From contig CAXTSX010000071.1 in the NCBI GenBank assembly GCA_964247085.1, forward strand, positions 1-15,790: a stretch of 15,790 bases of DNA, in the 5' to 3' direction. Position 1 is the first letter of the stretch, and each line of letters starts with the position of its first letter. Below, in pieces: positions 1-7,382 of this stretch. A program made the position numbers and the translations under genes. Under the pieces are notes generated by a model, which worked only from the letters and a program-made list of their open reading frames with translations, did not search any database and was not told the DNA's origin. The DNA comes from JAAFHZ01 sp964247085. GTDB lineage: Bacteria; Cyanobacteriota; Cyanobacteriia; Cyanobacteriales; Chamaesiphonaceae.

Positions 1-532
1 GGAGTTGAGCAGACTCTAGCCAATCAGCACTGCCTAGTAAGCGCAGCTTTTCCCCAGCAATCAAGTCCGAGATAAATTGTTTGCCATGCTGAGGATTAGC
101 TAGAGTATAACCAGCTGGTGGAGCTAGTAAAGTTGTCTGAAACCGAATATCGCCGGTAGTGGTAATTGCTGGGGAGACTGTAAGAGCCGTAGCAATTACG
201 CGCGCCAAATCGTTGGCTCCATGCAAACCGCCCAACAAAGGAACGACGGCGCTTCCGTCACTAGCTACCGCAATCACGGCTGGTTCATGGAGTTTGTCAT
301 TGAGGAGCGGGGCGATCGATCGAATCAAAATCCCAGCAGCACATAGCCCCACAATTGCTACATCTTGACTGAACAATTCTTGGACTGTGGCCTTGAAATT
401 GTCGAAGCTGATATCCACGCCCGTCGTGCGTTTGGCCGAACCATAGAGCATCGCCTCCGGCAGCGCTGCCATTAATTGACGCGCAGTCACTACACTATCT
501 TGACTGAGCACTACTACTGCAACTTTAGCCAT
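1..532 (-). CDS. cobJ: CbiG-like N-terminal part of a probable CbiG-CobJ fusion (partial, cut by window edge)
   Basis: About 177 residues of the N-terminus are visible; the rest lies beyond base 1. The protein opens MAKVAVVVLSQDS. It carries the CbiG hallmarks: a VGLCAAGILIRSIAPLL segment (about residues 59-75), then PLLGGLHGANDLAR and an ITTTGD motif (about 95-125). CbiG opens the delta-lactone of cobalt-precorrin-5A and releases acetaldehyde. In cyanobacteria this domain is commonly fused ahead of the precorrin-3B C17-methyltransferase CobJ, which is why the cobJ symbol is offered, but no methyltransferase sequence is visible here. The start at 532 overlaps the end of the C20-methyltransferase gene by 8 bases, so it should be translationally coupled as the last visible gene of the cob operon. 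The CbiG domain is fairly certain; the fusion is inferred. Confidence 0.8.
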   Translation of the reverse strand, partial: MAKVAVVVLSQDSVVTARQLMAALPEAMLYGSAKRTTGVDISFDNFKATVQELFSQDVAIVGLCAAGILIRSIAPLLNDKLHEPAVIAVASDGSAVVPLLGGLHGANDLARVIATALTVSPAITTTGDIRFQTTLLAPPAGYTLANPQHGKQFISDLIAGEKLRLLGSADWLESAQL

Positions 533-1238
533 TCATCCACTGCCATTCACTGGGAATCACAATCATCGCAAAATAGGGCACCTGGGTGGGATCAACCTCG
601 GCAATCGGTACAATCTTTTGCTGTTTGGTTGTCGATCGTTCAATATATTTAGCTCGCTCCCACAAGCCCACTTCTTTTAAGACATCACAAACCTTGGCGA
701 AATTGCGTCCCAGTTTCATAATGACAGCAGCATCGGCCACTTTCAACCTGTCGGCAATCGTCTCCGCTGGCAAAGTCCCCGTCAGCACGATGAAAACATC
801 GTTACGATAGGTTAAAGGCGTACCGAGCATTCCAGCACTGGCCATCACCGAAGAGACTCCCGGCACCACTTCTGTCGGGAATCGGTGAGACAACCGATTG
901 AAGGTGTACATGAAAGTGCCAAAGAAAAAGGGATCACCTTCGCAGAGCACCGCTACATCGCGACCGGCCTCTAGATGCTCGGCCAATTCCTCAGCCATCT
1001 TGTCGTAGTAGGGCTGGGAGGAAATTTCTAGCTTAAAGGGTAATACCATCGGAATTTCAATCTGCTCTGGTTTCAGATAATCTGCCACTACAGCCCGCGA
1101 GATGCACCGACCATCGGGAGAAGCGGGATAAGCCACTACCGGCACCGCTTGCAGAATCCGGTAAGCCTTTAAGGTCAATAATTCTGGATCGCCTGGCCCC
1201 AATCCCAAACCGTATAATTTACCTGTAGTTGTAGTCAT
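525..1238 (-). CDS. cobI: Precorrin-2 C20-methyltransferase
   Basis: This 237-residue protein is a complete tetrapyrrole methylase of normal length. It transfers a methyl group from S-adenosylmethionine to C20 of precorrin-2 (or cobalt-precorrin-2), giving precorrin-3A. The N-terminal GLGLGPGDPELLTLKA loop (about residues 10-25) and the CEGDPFFFGTFMY motif (about 99-111) are the SAM and substrate binding signatures. The PASPDGRCISRAV stretch (about 38-50) is typical of CobI/CbiL rather than of CobA, CobJ or CobM. A full AGGAGG Shine-Dalgarno sequence (1243-1248 on the complementary strand) lies 4 bases before the ATG, inside the upstream gene. The ATGA overlap with that gene (1235-1238) implies coupled translation. 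It follows the precorrin-8X mutase gene and precedes the CbiG-like gene. Confidence 0.95.
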   Translation of the reverse strand: MTTTTGKLYGLGLGPGDPELLTLKAYRILQAVPVVAYPASPDGRCISRAVVADYLKPEQIEIPMVLPFKLEISSQPYYDKMAEELAEHLEAGRDVAVLCEGDPFFFGTFMYTFNRLSHRFPTEVVPGVSSVMASAGMLGTPLTYRNDVFIVLTGTLPAETIADRLKVADAAVIMKLGRNFAKVCDVLKEVGLWERAKYIERSTTKQQKIVPIAEVDPTQVPYFAMIVIPSEWQWMNG

Positions 1239-1861
1239 TCAGCCTCCTGAGCTAAAGCATTAAGGGCAGCGGCCGTCATGGCACTGCCACCCCGCCGCCC
1301 GTGAATAGTGATGAAAGGTACACCGCGACTGTTGGCCGCCAGCTCGGCTTTCGATTCCGCCGCTCCGACGAAACCCACCGGCATCCCCAGAATTAAGGCC
1401 GGTTTACTGGCTCCGGCATCCAGTAGTTCTAGTAACCGAAAGAGCGCGGTAGGGGCATTGCCAATCGCCACTACTGCTCCAGCCAAATCTGGTAACCATA
1501 GTTCTAAAGCGGCAGCCGATCGAGTGTTGCTGATCTGTTGGGCGAGCGTTGGCACCTCGGGATATTTGAGAGTGCAAATCACTTGGTTGTTGGCTGGCAA
1601 ACGACTACGGGTCACGCCATCAGCCACCATGTGGGCATCACATAAAATCGCTGCCCCAGCAGCGAGGGCTTTTCGGCCAATTTCAGCAGCCAATGGTGAA
1701 GCCGCTATGTCACCAGCAATATCAGTCATACCACAGCCATGAATCATCCGCACCACGACCTTTTCTAGATCTGGTGGGACATTGCTTAAATCAGTCTCCG
1801 ATCGAATGGTGGCAAATGATTTTTGGTAAATTTCAGCGCCGTCGCGAATGTAATCCAGCAT
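1235..1861 (-). CDS. cobH: Precorrin-8X methylmutase
   Basis: This 208-residue protein matches the CobH/CbiC family over its full length. The enzyme moves the C11 methyl group of precorrin-8X to C12, giving hydrogenobyrinic acid (cobyrinic acid in the cobalt-early route). The catalytic histidine is in VRMIHGCGM (His41). Other family signatures are CDAHMVADGV (about 74-83), the TRSAAALELW segment (about 113-122) and GMPVGFVGAAESK (about 159-171). The ATG sits in a TAATG junction, sharing base 1861 with the stop of cobG, and the gene overlaps the C20-methyltransferase gene by 4 bases at its end. Expression therefore depends on the riboswitch-controlled operon transcript, probably with translational coupling. 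Confidence 0.96.
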   Translation of the reverse strand: MLDYIRDGAEIYQKSFATIRSETDLSNVPPDLEKVVVRMIHGCGMTDIAGDIAASPLAAEIGRKALAAGAAILCDAHMVADGVTRSRLPANNQVICTLKYPEVPTLAQQISNTRSAAALELWLPDLAGAVVAIGNAPTALFRLLELLDAGASKPALILGMPVGFVGAAESKAELAANSRGVPFITIHGRRGGSAMTAAALNALAQEAE

Positions 1862-3315
1862 TAAGTTTGACTGTCAATGGGAAAAGCGAAAAGTTGATGT
1901 AAATCAGCGAGGGTATAACGCTGCACAAAGTCATCAAAGGATTCTTGGGGGTAACGGCGTTGCTGTTGATAGATATTAATCATTCGATCGATCATCTTGA
2001 TTACCTCAGCTACTGGCCTCATCGGAAACAGCCGCTGGCCAAAAGTTTGATTGCTCGATCGTAGATAAATTTCATAATTTTCAGTTTGGTCATCAGAGAT
2101 TCCCAATAATGCAATGTCGCTACCGAGGGGATGAGCACAGCCTTTGCCGCAACCGCTGATATGGATTTGCAATGGCTGATCTAATCGGTCGATCAATTGC
2201 TGAATCAACTCCTGAGCATGGGCATGACTATTGGTTTCAGCCGCTTGACAACCGGGTTTGCCGCGACAGGCCACGATCGATCCAGCCGGATGAGTGGCAT
2301 CAGTTTGTAGTCCTAATTTTTCTAAAGCTGATAGTAAATTCGGTAAATCTGTATTTAAAGCATTAGGTAAAATCACGTTCTGCCACGGTGTTAACCGCAA
2401 ACTACCGTCGCCATATTGGTCTGCCAAATCACCTAAGCCGCGCAGTTGATCGATCGAGATTTGACCCAACGATAAAACTAATCCTACATAGGAATAACCA
2501 ATTTGCCGCTGGCGATGGATACCCAAATGTCTGCCCAGTTTACTGTTGGTTGCGGGATTTAATTCCTGTTGGTCATCGAAATCTGCGGCCAATAAGCTGC
2601 GGAACCAATCTAAACCCCAATGGGATACTAATTGCCGCAGGCGGGGCTTTTTGCTGCGGCGATGTGGCTGGGGAGTACTAGGTAAGGCAGTAGCATGTTC
2701 CAGATAAATGTGATAAATCGCTGCTACCAATGGCACAGCCTCATCAAAAGCACAGCCCAATCCAGTATCCAACTCGATGCCATCGCCCATATTCAAAAAC
2801 AGCCGCAGCCTTTGACGATGCGCCACCAATATCAAATCATTGGGGCGCTGCCGGATGGAGACGGCTTCACCGCCATCCAGGCCAATACTGCACTTAGCAC
2901 TCAGATCAACTAGTTCAGGACTACTGGAAATATATCGATCGATCGCCCCCACAATTGGTCTGGTATCAAACACGGCCTGCGCATCAATCCCTGCCGTGGG
3001 GCTAGCCATAATATTACGCAAGTGATCAACGGCTGGGATGGACGCGGCTAATTCGACAGCCTGTAATTGCTGAAAAATATCGGGAGTCAGGGCTTGGGAG
3101 AGCTTCAATTGCAGATTAGCCCGGTTAGTGACCTGGATACTCTCTAAACCGATAGTCGCCGCCATATCCACAATTACGCTCACCTGCTGACTATTCAGTA
3201 ATCCGCCGGTCGTCCGAATCCTCGCCAGAATTCCATCTTGAGCTGCTGTCGGGTAAAACAGTCCAGGACAGGCTAAGGATTCTAAAGAATTAGGTGAAGT
3301 AGCAATAAAGACCAA
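1861..3315 (-). CDS. cobG: Precorrin-3B synthase (CobG-like siroheme/Fe-S protein)
   Basis: This 484-residue protein belongs to the nitrite/sulfite reductase superfamily. The N-terminal CPGLFYPTAAQDGILARIRT (residues 16-35) and VTNRANLQLKLS (62-73) are typical of CobG, which oxidises precorrin-3A to precorrin-3B before ring contraction. The cluster ligands are visible as C-x5-C (Cys350, Cys356) followed by C-x3-C (Cys389, Cys393), in ACRGKPGC and GCGKGC. The start must be TTG at 3315: the next codon upstream but one is an in-frame TAA (3319-3321), and the first internal ATG is at residue 51, inside the conserved domain. No clear Shine-Dalgarno sequence precedes the TTG. It is the first gene of the cob operon and lies directly below the cobalamin riboswitch. 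In Pseudomonas CobG uses oxygen; the chemistry in cyanobacteria is less settled. Confidence 0.92.
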   Translation of the reverse strand: MVFIATSPNSLESLACPGLFYPTAAQDGILARIRTTGGLLNSQQVSVIVDMAATIGLESIQVTNRANLQLKLSQALTPDIFQQLQAVELAASIPAVDHLRNIMASPTAGIDAQAVFDTRPIVGAIDRYISSSPELVDLSAKCSIGLDGGEAVSIRQRPNDLILVAHRQRLRLFLNMGDGIELDTGLGCAFDEAVPLVAAIYHIYLEHATALPSTPQPHRRSKKPRLRQLVSHWGLDWFRSLLAADFDDQQELNPATNSKLGRHLGIHRQRQIGYSYVGLVLSLGQISIDQLRGLGDLADQYGDGSLRLTPWQNVILPNALNTDLPNLLSALEKLGLQTDATHPAGSIVACRGKPGCQAAETNSHAHAQELIQQLIDRLDQPLQIHISGCGKGCAHPLGSDIALLGISDDQTENYEIYLRSSNQTFGQRLFPMRPVAEVIKMIDRMINIYQQQRRYPQESFDDFVQRYTLADLHQLFAFPIDSQT

Positions 3316-3323
3316 GTTTTATG

Positions 3324-3500
3324 TTCTTGTGCAACGCAAGAATCGATCGAACAACAATGCTGCATCGGTATTCTGACTCGTCAGCCCGGTGGGCTGCTTT
3401 ACAGTTGCGGCACAGTATCGGAATTTCACCGAACTTCCCCAATTTTCAGCTTCAGCAGCTTACCACGGACGGTGGAGCCAGCAGAGCAGATCATAATTAT
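3324..3500 (-). ncRNA. Cobalamin riboswitch (AdoCbl class) upstream of cobG
   Basis: On the minus strand the class I core can be read in order. GGGGAAGTTCGGTGAAATTC is at 3440-3421. GCCGCAACTGT, which includes the J/L5 region, is at 3411-3401. A CAGCCC/GGGCTG hairpin follows (3396-3391 with 3387-3382), then a B12-box-like AGTCAGAATACCGATGC (3378-3362). A final hairpin, TTCTTG/CAAGAA with a CGTTGCA loop, occupies 3342-3324. That loop contains GTTGC, the exact complement of GCAAC in L5 (3408-3404), so an L5-L13 kissing loop is predicted. The hairpin ends 8 bases before the TTG start of cobG, which points to translational control of the operon by adenosylcobalamin. The 5' boundary is approximate. 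A TATGAT at 3495-3490 could be the -10 box, but no good -35 accompanies it. Confidence 0.92.
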
Positions 3501-3644
3501 TCTTCAGAATTTCATACTTCAAACTCAATAAACAATACTCCGGACACTTTTTTCAATGATTCCATAAGGTTTTTAGGGTTTCCCTTCAAGGATTAGGCTA
3601 TTTTTTCTAATTTAAGCCTGAGCAGTTACCAAAATTCAAGCAAC

Positions 3645-3816
3645 TTACGTCAAAGGTAAACGAATCTCGATCGAATCAAAGGGGACAGAAACAAGGCCAT
3701 CCTCAGAGCGTTCCATCAATCCCAGCTTCAGTAATTTTCAGACCAAAAGCTTCTTTGGCTTTGCTAATAGTGGTGAATTGACTGTAGGGCATAAAATATT
3801 CACCTGGGTACCTCAT
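3645..3816 (-). pseudogene. Decayed coding fragment, two frames
   Basis: Two short open stretches lie end to end on the minus strand in different frames. The first (3816-3703) encodes 37 residues, with an internal MPYSQFTTISKAKEAFGL start that looks protein-like and resembles the N-termini of a common cyanobacterial family of nuclease-like proteins. That resemblance is recalled from memory and unproven. The second (3716-3645) encodes MERSEDGLVSVPFDSIEIRL and three more residues; its frame is open a little further upstream (KLLKLGL). A one-base shift plus a large internal deletion would join them as the head and tail of one gene. Neither piece is likely to make a functional protein. It is the only coding-like material in the gap between the riboswitch and cobA. 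Confidence 0.35.
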
Positions 3817-3821
3817 TGATG

Positions 3822-3851
3822 TTAGCAGTAAATATTCGGGGCTACTATTAT
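3822..3851 (+). promoter_or_regulatory. Candidate promoter for cobA-hemD
   Basis: TTAGCA (3822-3827) and TATTAT (3846-3851) are separated by 18 bases, matching the sigma-70 hexamers at 4 and 5 of 6 positions. The transcript would begin near 3858 and carry a leader of about 85 bases. No NtcA-like site is seen in this gap. The gap 3316-3941 otherwise holds the riboswitch and the decayed fragment. Confidence 0.35.
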
Positions 3852-3927
3852 CCTTCAGCTAAAGTAAAGCAACAATAAGCAAATCTCCCAGATAACACTC
3901 GATCGACAGATAATAAGAGGTTGATAA

Positions 3928-3993
3928 ATGAGAAAAATCCCATGGGCAAAGTTTATATCGTTGGCGCTGGGCCAGGTGACATATCATATTTAA
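3928..3993 (+). CDS. Possible 21-codon leader reading frame overlapping the cobA start
   Basis: The only good Shine-Dalgarno sequence in this leader, AAGAGG at 3915-3920, lies 7 bases before an ATG at 3928. That ATG opens a 21-residue frame (MRKIPWAKFISLALGQVTYH then I) ending at a TAA at 3991-3993. It runs out of frame across the cobA start at 3942. Ribosomes loading at AAGAGG would therefore be directed to this frame rather than to cobA. It may be a translational control element or chance; no homolog is recognised. Confidence 0.25.
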   Translation: MRKIPWAKFISLALGQVTYHI

Positions 3994-5438
3994 CATTACG
4001 AGCGCAAACCCTCCTCACCACCGCTGATACAGTCGTTTACGATGCCTTGATCGACGAAACCTTGCTGGAATTTTTGCCCCCCACCTGTCAACGCCTTTAC
4101 GTCGGTAAACGGGGTGGCCAACCTAGCATGACCCAAACCGAAATCAACAAAGTTTTAGTCGAACAGGCGCAGCACGATCAAAAAACGGTACGGCTCAAAA
4201 GTGGCGATCCCTTCATTTTTGGTCGGACAACCAGCGAGATTGATGCCCTCAGTGCCGCTGGTTGCGAATATGAAATAGTACCCGGTCTATCCTCCGCCTT
4301 GTCAGCACCATTATTAGCCGGTATTCCCCTCACCGATCCAGTGCTCAGCTATGGTTTTGCCGTAGTCAGTGCTCATGCTCCCGAAGATTTGAACTGGGAT
4401 GCCTTAGTGCAGTTACCCACTTTGGTGATTTTAATGGGTACTACTACCCTAGCTACCACCGTACGCGGTCTGTTGCAGCATGGTCGGGCACCCCACACGC
4501 CGATCGCCATTATCAAGTGGGCGAGTTTAGAACAGCAGGAAGTGTTAGTGAGTGATTTAGGCCAGGTGGTGGCCGAGGTGGGCGATCGGTCTTTTTCACC
4601 AGCGGTGATTGTAATCGGGGAAGTCGTCAAGCTCCGGCCTTTCATCAATAGTCAAACTAAGCGCCGCAACGATTTACCATTGCAAGGACAAACTATTTTA
4701 ATTACCCGTTCTTTGAGTCAATCCCACGAACTGCGCCAGTTGTTAACCGTTCAAGGGGCGCGGGTGCTGGAGATGCCTACTATTGCCATTGGGGCACCGA
4801 GTAGTTGGCAAGCACTAGACCAGTCGATCACCCAACTATCTAACTATGATTGGTTGATTTTGACTTCAGCGAATGCTGTCAACTACTTCTTCGACAGGTT
4901 AACGACTGCTGGTCTAGATGCTAGAGCATTGGCCGGGGTAAAAATCGCGGTAGTTGGTCGCAAAACAGCAGAGGTCTTACGCCAATATGGAATCACTCCC
5001 GACTTTATGCCCACCGAATTTGTGGCTGATGCTCTGGTGGCTAGTTTCCCAGAATCACCTACTCAGAAAAAGATCCTGTTTCCCCGAGTAGAGAGCGGTG
5101 GCCGGGCAGAAATTGTTCAAGCCTTAACTGGCCAGGGTGCGATCGTTGATGAAGTCGCCGCTTACGAATCGGTCTGCCCGGAATCGATCGCACCCACCAT
5201 TCTGATCGCGCTCCAGCAACAGCAAATCGATATTATTACTTTTGCTAGTTCCAAGACAGTGCGACACTTTCATCAATTAGTTGGCAACCAATTACCCACT
5301 AATTGGTTGGATCGGGTCAAGATTGCTTCGATCGGACCCCAAACTTCAGCGACTTGCCAAGAGTTATTTGACAAGGTCGATATCGCAGCCACCGAATATA
5401 CATTGCCCGGTCTAGTCGAGGCGATTCTGGCTCATTAA
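3942..5438 (+). CDS. cobA-hemD: Uroporphyrinogen-III C-methyltransferase / uroporphyrinogen-III synthase fusion
   Basis: This 498-residue protein has two enzymes in tandem. Residues 1 to about 240 are a SUMT-type methylase that adds methyl groups at C2 and C7 of uroporphyrinogen III to give precorrin-2. Its signatures are VYIVGAGPGD, VGKRGG, RLKSGDPFIFGR (84-95) and VPGLSSAL (113-120). After a short linker, about residues 247-498 form a HemD domain that closes hydroxymethylbilane into uroporphyrinogen III, with ILITR (252-256), ILTSANAV (306-313), a VGRKTAE segment and TFASSKTV (433-440). The ATG at 3942 matches the usual family start (MGKVYIVGAGPGD). An in-frame TTG at 3921 touches the AAGAGG motif with no spacing and is less likely. 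Precorrin-2 feeds both cobalamin and siroheme. The gene diverges from the cob operon, and its stop overlaps the stop of ispH. Confidence 0.93.
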   Translation: MGKVYIVGAGPGDISYLTLRAQTLLTTADTVVYDALIDETLLEFLPPTCQRLYVGKRGGQPSMTQTEINKVLVEQAQHDQKTVRLKSGDPFIFGRTTSEIDALSAAGCEYEIVPGLSSALSAPLLAGIPLTDPVLSYGFAVVSAHAPEDLNWDALVQLPTLVILMGTTTLATTVRGLLQHGRAPHTPIAIIKWASLEQQEVLVSDLGQVVAEVGDRSFSPAVIVIGEVVKLRPFINSQTKRRNDLPLQGQTILITRSLSQSHELRQLLTVQGARVLEMPTIAIGAPSSWQALDQSITQLSNYDWLILTSANAVNYFFDRLTTAGLDARALAGVKIAVVGRKTAEVLRQYGITPDFMPTEFVADALVASFPESPTQKKILFPRVESGGRAEIVQALTGQGAIVDEVAAYESVCPESIAPTILIALQQQQIDIITFASSKTVRHFHQLVGNQLPTNWLDRVKIASIGPQTSATCQELFDKVDIAATEYTLPGLVEAILAH

Positions 5439-6628
5439 CTGTGCTGGGCAAAGATCAACTCGATCACCTCTTCCACCACTTTATCTGGTGTGGAAGCCCC
5501 GGAAGTGATGCCCACAGTGATCTCACCAGCTGGTAGCCAATTCTCGGTCACGATAATTCCTTGATCTAGTGATTGATGCTCCAAACGATTACCGCTCATA
5601 ATCCGATCGGCACAGTCAATATGATAAGAAGGAATCTGTCGATCGATCGAAATCTCCTGCAAGTGAGTCGTATTAGAAGAATTGAAACCGCCAATCACCA
5701 TCATCAAATCTAGTTTTTCATCCACCAACTGAAACATGGCATCCTGACGTTCTTGAGTGGCATCGCAGATGGTATTAAAGCTTAAGAAATGCTCGTTCAG
5801 CTCGGTGGTGCTGTACTTTTTCATCATGGTGCGCTCAAAGAGCTTCCCAATTTCCTCGGTTTCAGTTTTGAGCATTGTCGTCTGGTTGGCAATCCCGACC
5901 CGCTCTAAATCGATATCCGGGTCAAAACCCACCGAGTAAGACTTGCTAAATTTCGCTAAAAATTCTGAGCGATCGCCACCATCCAAAATGTAGTTGCAAA
6001 CATAGTTGGCCTCTGCCATATTCAGAACCACTAGATACTTGCCAGCAAACGAGCTAGTAGCCACCGTTTCTTCGTGATTGTACTTGCCGTGGATGATCGA
6101 AGTATGATCTTTTTTCTTGTGTTTTTCGACGGTGTTCCAGACCTTCGATACCCAAGGGCAAGTGGTATCAACGATCGTACAACCTTTGTCATTGAGCAAT
6201 TGCATTTCCTGGACACTAGCCCCAAAAGCAGGCAAAATCACCACATCCGCATTGCCGATCGCTCCGAAGTCTTTGGTGCCATTTTCTACCTCAATAAAAT
6301 TCACCTCCATATCCTTGAGGCGCTGATTAACCGAGGGATTGTGGATGATTTCATTGGTAATCCAAATCTGCTGGGTTGGAAAATGCTGGCGGGTTTCATA
6401 GGCCATGGCCACCGCTCGCTCTACGCCCCAACAAAAACCAAAGGACTCCGCCAAGCGGATGGTGACCGCGCCTGATCGCCAGCTGTAATTGTTAGCCCGA
6501 ATCTGTTTGATTAAATCACTTTGATATTCTGACTCCAGAGCCAAATTGGCCTCTTCTTGATGGCCAAAACCCTTGCGATGATAATTGTCAGAGTGATTCA
6601 GCGATCGCTTAAATGCTTTGGTATCCAT
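5435..6628 (-). CDS. ispH: 4-hydroxy-3-methylbut-2-enyl diphosphate reductase
   Basis: This 397-residue protein is the last enzyme of the MEP isoprenoid pathway. It reduces HMBPP to IPP and DMAPP with a [4Fe-4S] cluster fed by ferredoxin. The cluster cysteines are Cys66 (SFGFCWGVERAV), Cys157 (VDTTCPWVSKVW) and Cys288 (FNTICDATQERQ). The acid/base region is HEETVATSS, with Glu187 in the position of the catalytic glutamate, and NQTTMLKTE, GGFNSSNT and ITSGASTPD are also present. The extra N-terminus, MDTKAFKRSLNHSDNYHRKG onward, is the extension typical of cyanobacterial and plant-type IspH and fixes the ATG at 6628. A TTG 11 codons upstream would add non-conserved sequence. It converges on cobA-hemD with a 4-base overlap and follows ruvC on the same strand. 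Confidence 0.97.
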   Translation of the reverse strand: MDTKAFKRSLNHSDNYHRKGFGHQEEANLALESEYQSDLIKQIRANNYSWRSGAVTIRLAESFGFCWGVERAVAMAYETRQHFPTQQIWITNEIIHNPSVNQRLKDMEVNFIEVENGTKDFGAIGNADVVILPAFGASVQEMQLLNDKGCTIVDTTCPWVSKVWNTVEKHKKKDHTSIIHGKYNHEETVATSSFAGKYLVVLNMAEANYVCNYILDGGDRSEFLAKFSKSYSVGFDPDIDLERVGIANQTTMLKTETEEIGKLFERTMMKKYSTTELNEHFLSFNTICDATQERQDAMFQLVDEKLDLMMVIGGFNSSNTTHLQEISIDRQIPSYHIDCADRIMSGNRLEHQSLDQGIIVTENWLPAGEITVGITSGASTPDKVVEEVIELIFAQHS

Positions 6629-6700
6629 AGGTTTAGAGTCAGGGCAACGAAAGGGTGGCAAAAGTTAGTTTTCGCCTCTACCTTAATGTAACTGAGAAAG

Positions 6701-6769
6701 CCCGCTCCTTAAATTTTGATCGGGCACTCTCCACATTTCATCCAAATTAGGCCAAGGTGAAAATTGGCC
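6701..6769. repeat. Inverted repeats between ruvC and ispH
   Basis: The roughly 216-base gap between ispH and ruvC holds two small hairpins. GGCCAA (6750-6755) pairs with TTGGCC (6764-6769) across an 8-base loop. GCCCG (about 6701-6705) pairs with CGGGC (about 6721-6725), followed on the minus strand by TTTCT. The latter could be a weak terminator of ruvC transcription, which also runs on the minus strand. A nearby AAATTCATTTGAATTT palindrome is AT-rich. The promoter of ispH must lie here but cannot be placed with confidence. Confidence 0.3.
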
Positions 6770-6844
6770 GTTTCCAGCAAATTCATTTGAATTTAATTTG
6801 GGGTGGATATGCTTAATAATCTAACTTTATAGGTGATTTTTAGA

Positions 6845-7336
6845 TCACAAACTCATCCAACCAGTAATCGCGATCGCTAAGGCATCAGCGGCATCATCCG
6901 GGCGCGGGATGTAGTCAAGAGCCAATTCTCTGGCGACAGCGGCTTGAACTTCCTCCTTTTGCGCATTCCCGTAACCAGTGATCGCTTGTTTAATCTGAGC
7001 TGGGGTAAACTCCATATAAGAGAGATTATGTTGTGCTAAAACCAGCAGCACGATTCCTCTGGCTTGGGCAACAGCAATGGTATTGGCCATCCGATAAAAG
7101 AAAAATTTCTCGATCGCAACCAAATCGGGTTTAAATTCGTCAACAACAGTACTCAGGTCTTCGTAAATGATTTGCAAGCGCTGACTAATTTCGGTCTTGG
7201 CCGGAGTTTGAATGATGCCAAAATCCACCATCAGCAGAGGGATAACACCTTTCGCCGGATTAATCACAATATCAATAACGCCAAATCCGAGAGTGGCTAG
7301 TCCAGGATCTAAGCCTAAAATTCTTTTTTTTGTCAC
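6845..7336 (-). CDS. ruvC: Crossover junction endodeoxyribonuclease RuvC
   Basis: This 163-residue protein is a full-length RuvC, which resolves Holliday junctions with the RuvAB branch-migration motor during recombination and repair. The four acidic catalytic residues can be placed by motif: Asp10 in ILGLDPGLAT, Glu76 in VAIEKFFF, and Asp148 and Asp151 in PDDAADALAIA. The TPAQIKQAITGYGNAQKEEV segment (111-130) is also characteristic. The start is GTG at 7336; no ATG is available before the conserved first strand, and no Shine-Dalgarno sequence is visible. The gene diverges from the YvcK-family gene across a 137-base AT-rich gap and lies upstream of ispH, from which a 216-base gap separates it. 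Confidence 0.96.
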   Translation of the reverse strand: MTKKRILGLDPGLATLGFGVIDIVINPAKGVIPLLMVDFGIIQTPAKTEISQRLQIIYEDLSTVVDEFKPDLVAIEKFFFYRMANTIAVAQARGIVLLVLAQHNLSYMEFTPAQIKQAITGYGNAQKEEVQAAVARELALDYIPRPDDAADALAIAITGWMSL

Positions 7337-7382
7337 TTATATAACAATCACGGGAATACTTAATAAGCTATTAACTAAATAC

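Noticed and set aside
1308..1742. Plus-strand open frame of 144 codons inside cobH
   Set aside because: Antisense shadow of a well-conserved gene; low-complexity translation and no ribosome binding site.
3321..3596. Plus-strand open frame of 91 codons
   Set aside because: It is the complement of the cobalamin riboswitch and its upstream region; the composition is not protein-like and no family fits.
3921..3941. TTG start for cobA-hemD, adding seven residues
   Set aside because: The Shine-Dalgarno motif touches this codon with no spacing, and family members start at the MGKVYIVGAGPGD methionine.
6074..6475. Plus-strand open frame of 133 codons inside ispH
   Set aside because: Antisense shadow of conserved ispH sequence.
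6629..6661. TTG start for ispH, adding eleven residues
   Set aside because: The MDTKAFKRSL start is conserved in cyanobacterial IspH; the extra residues are not.
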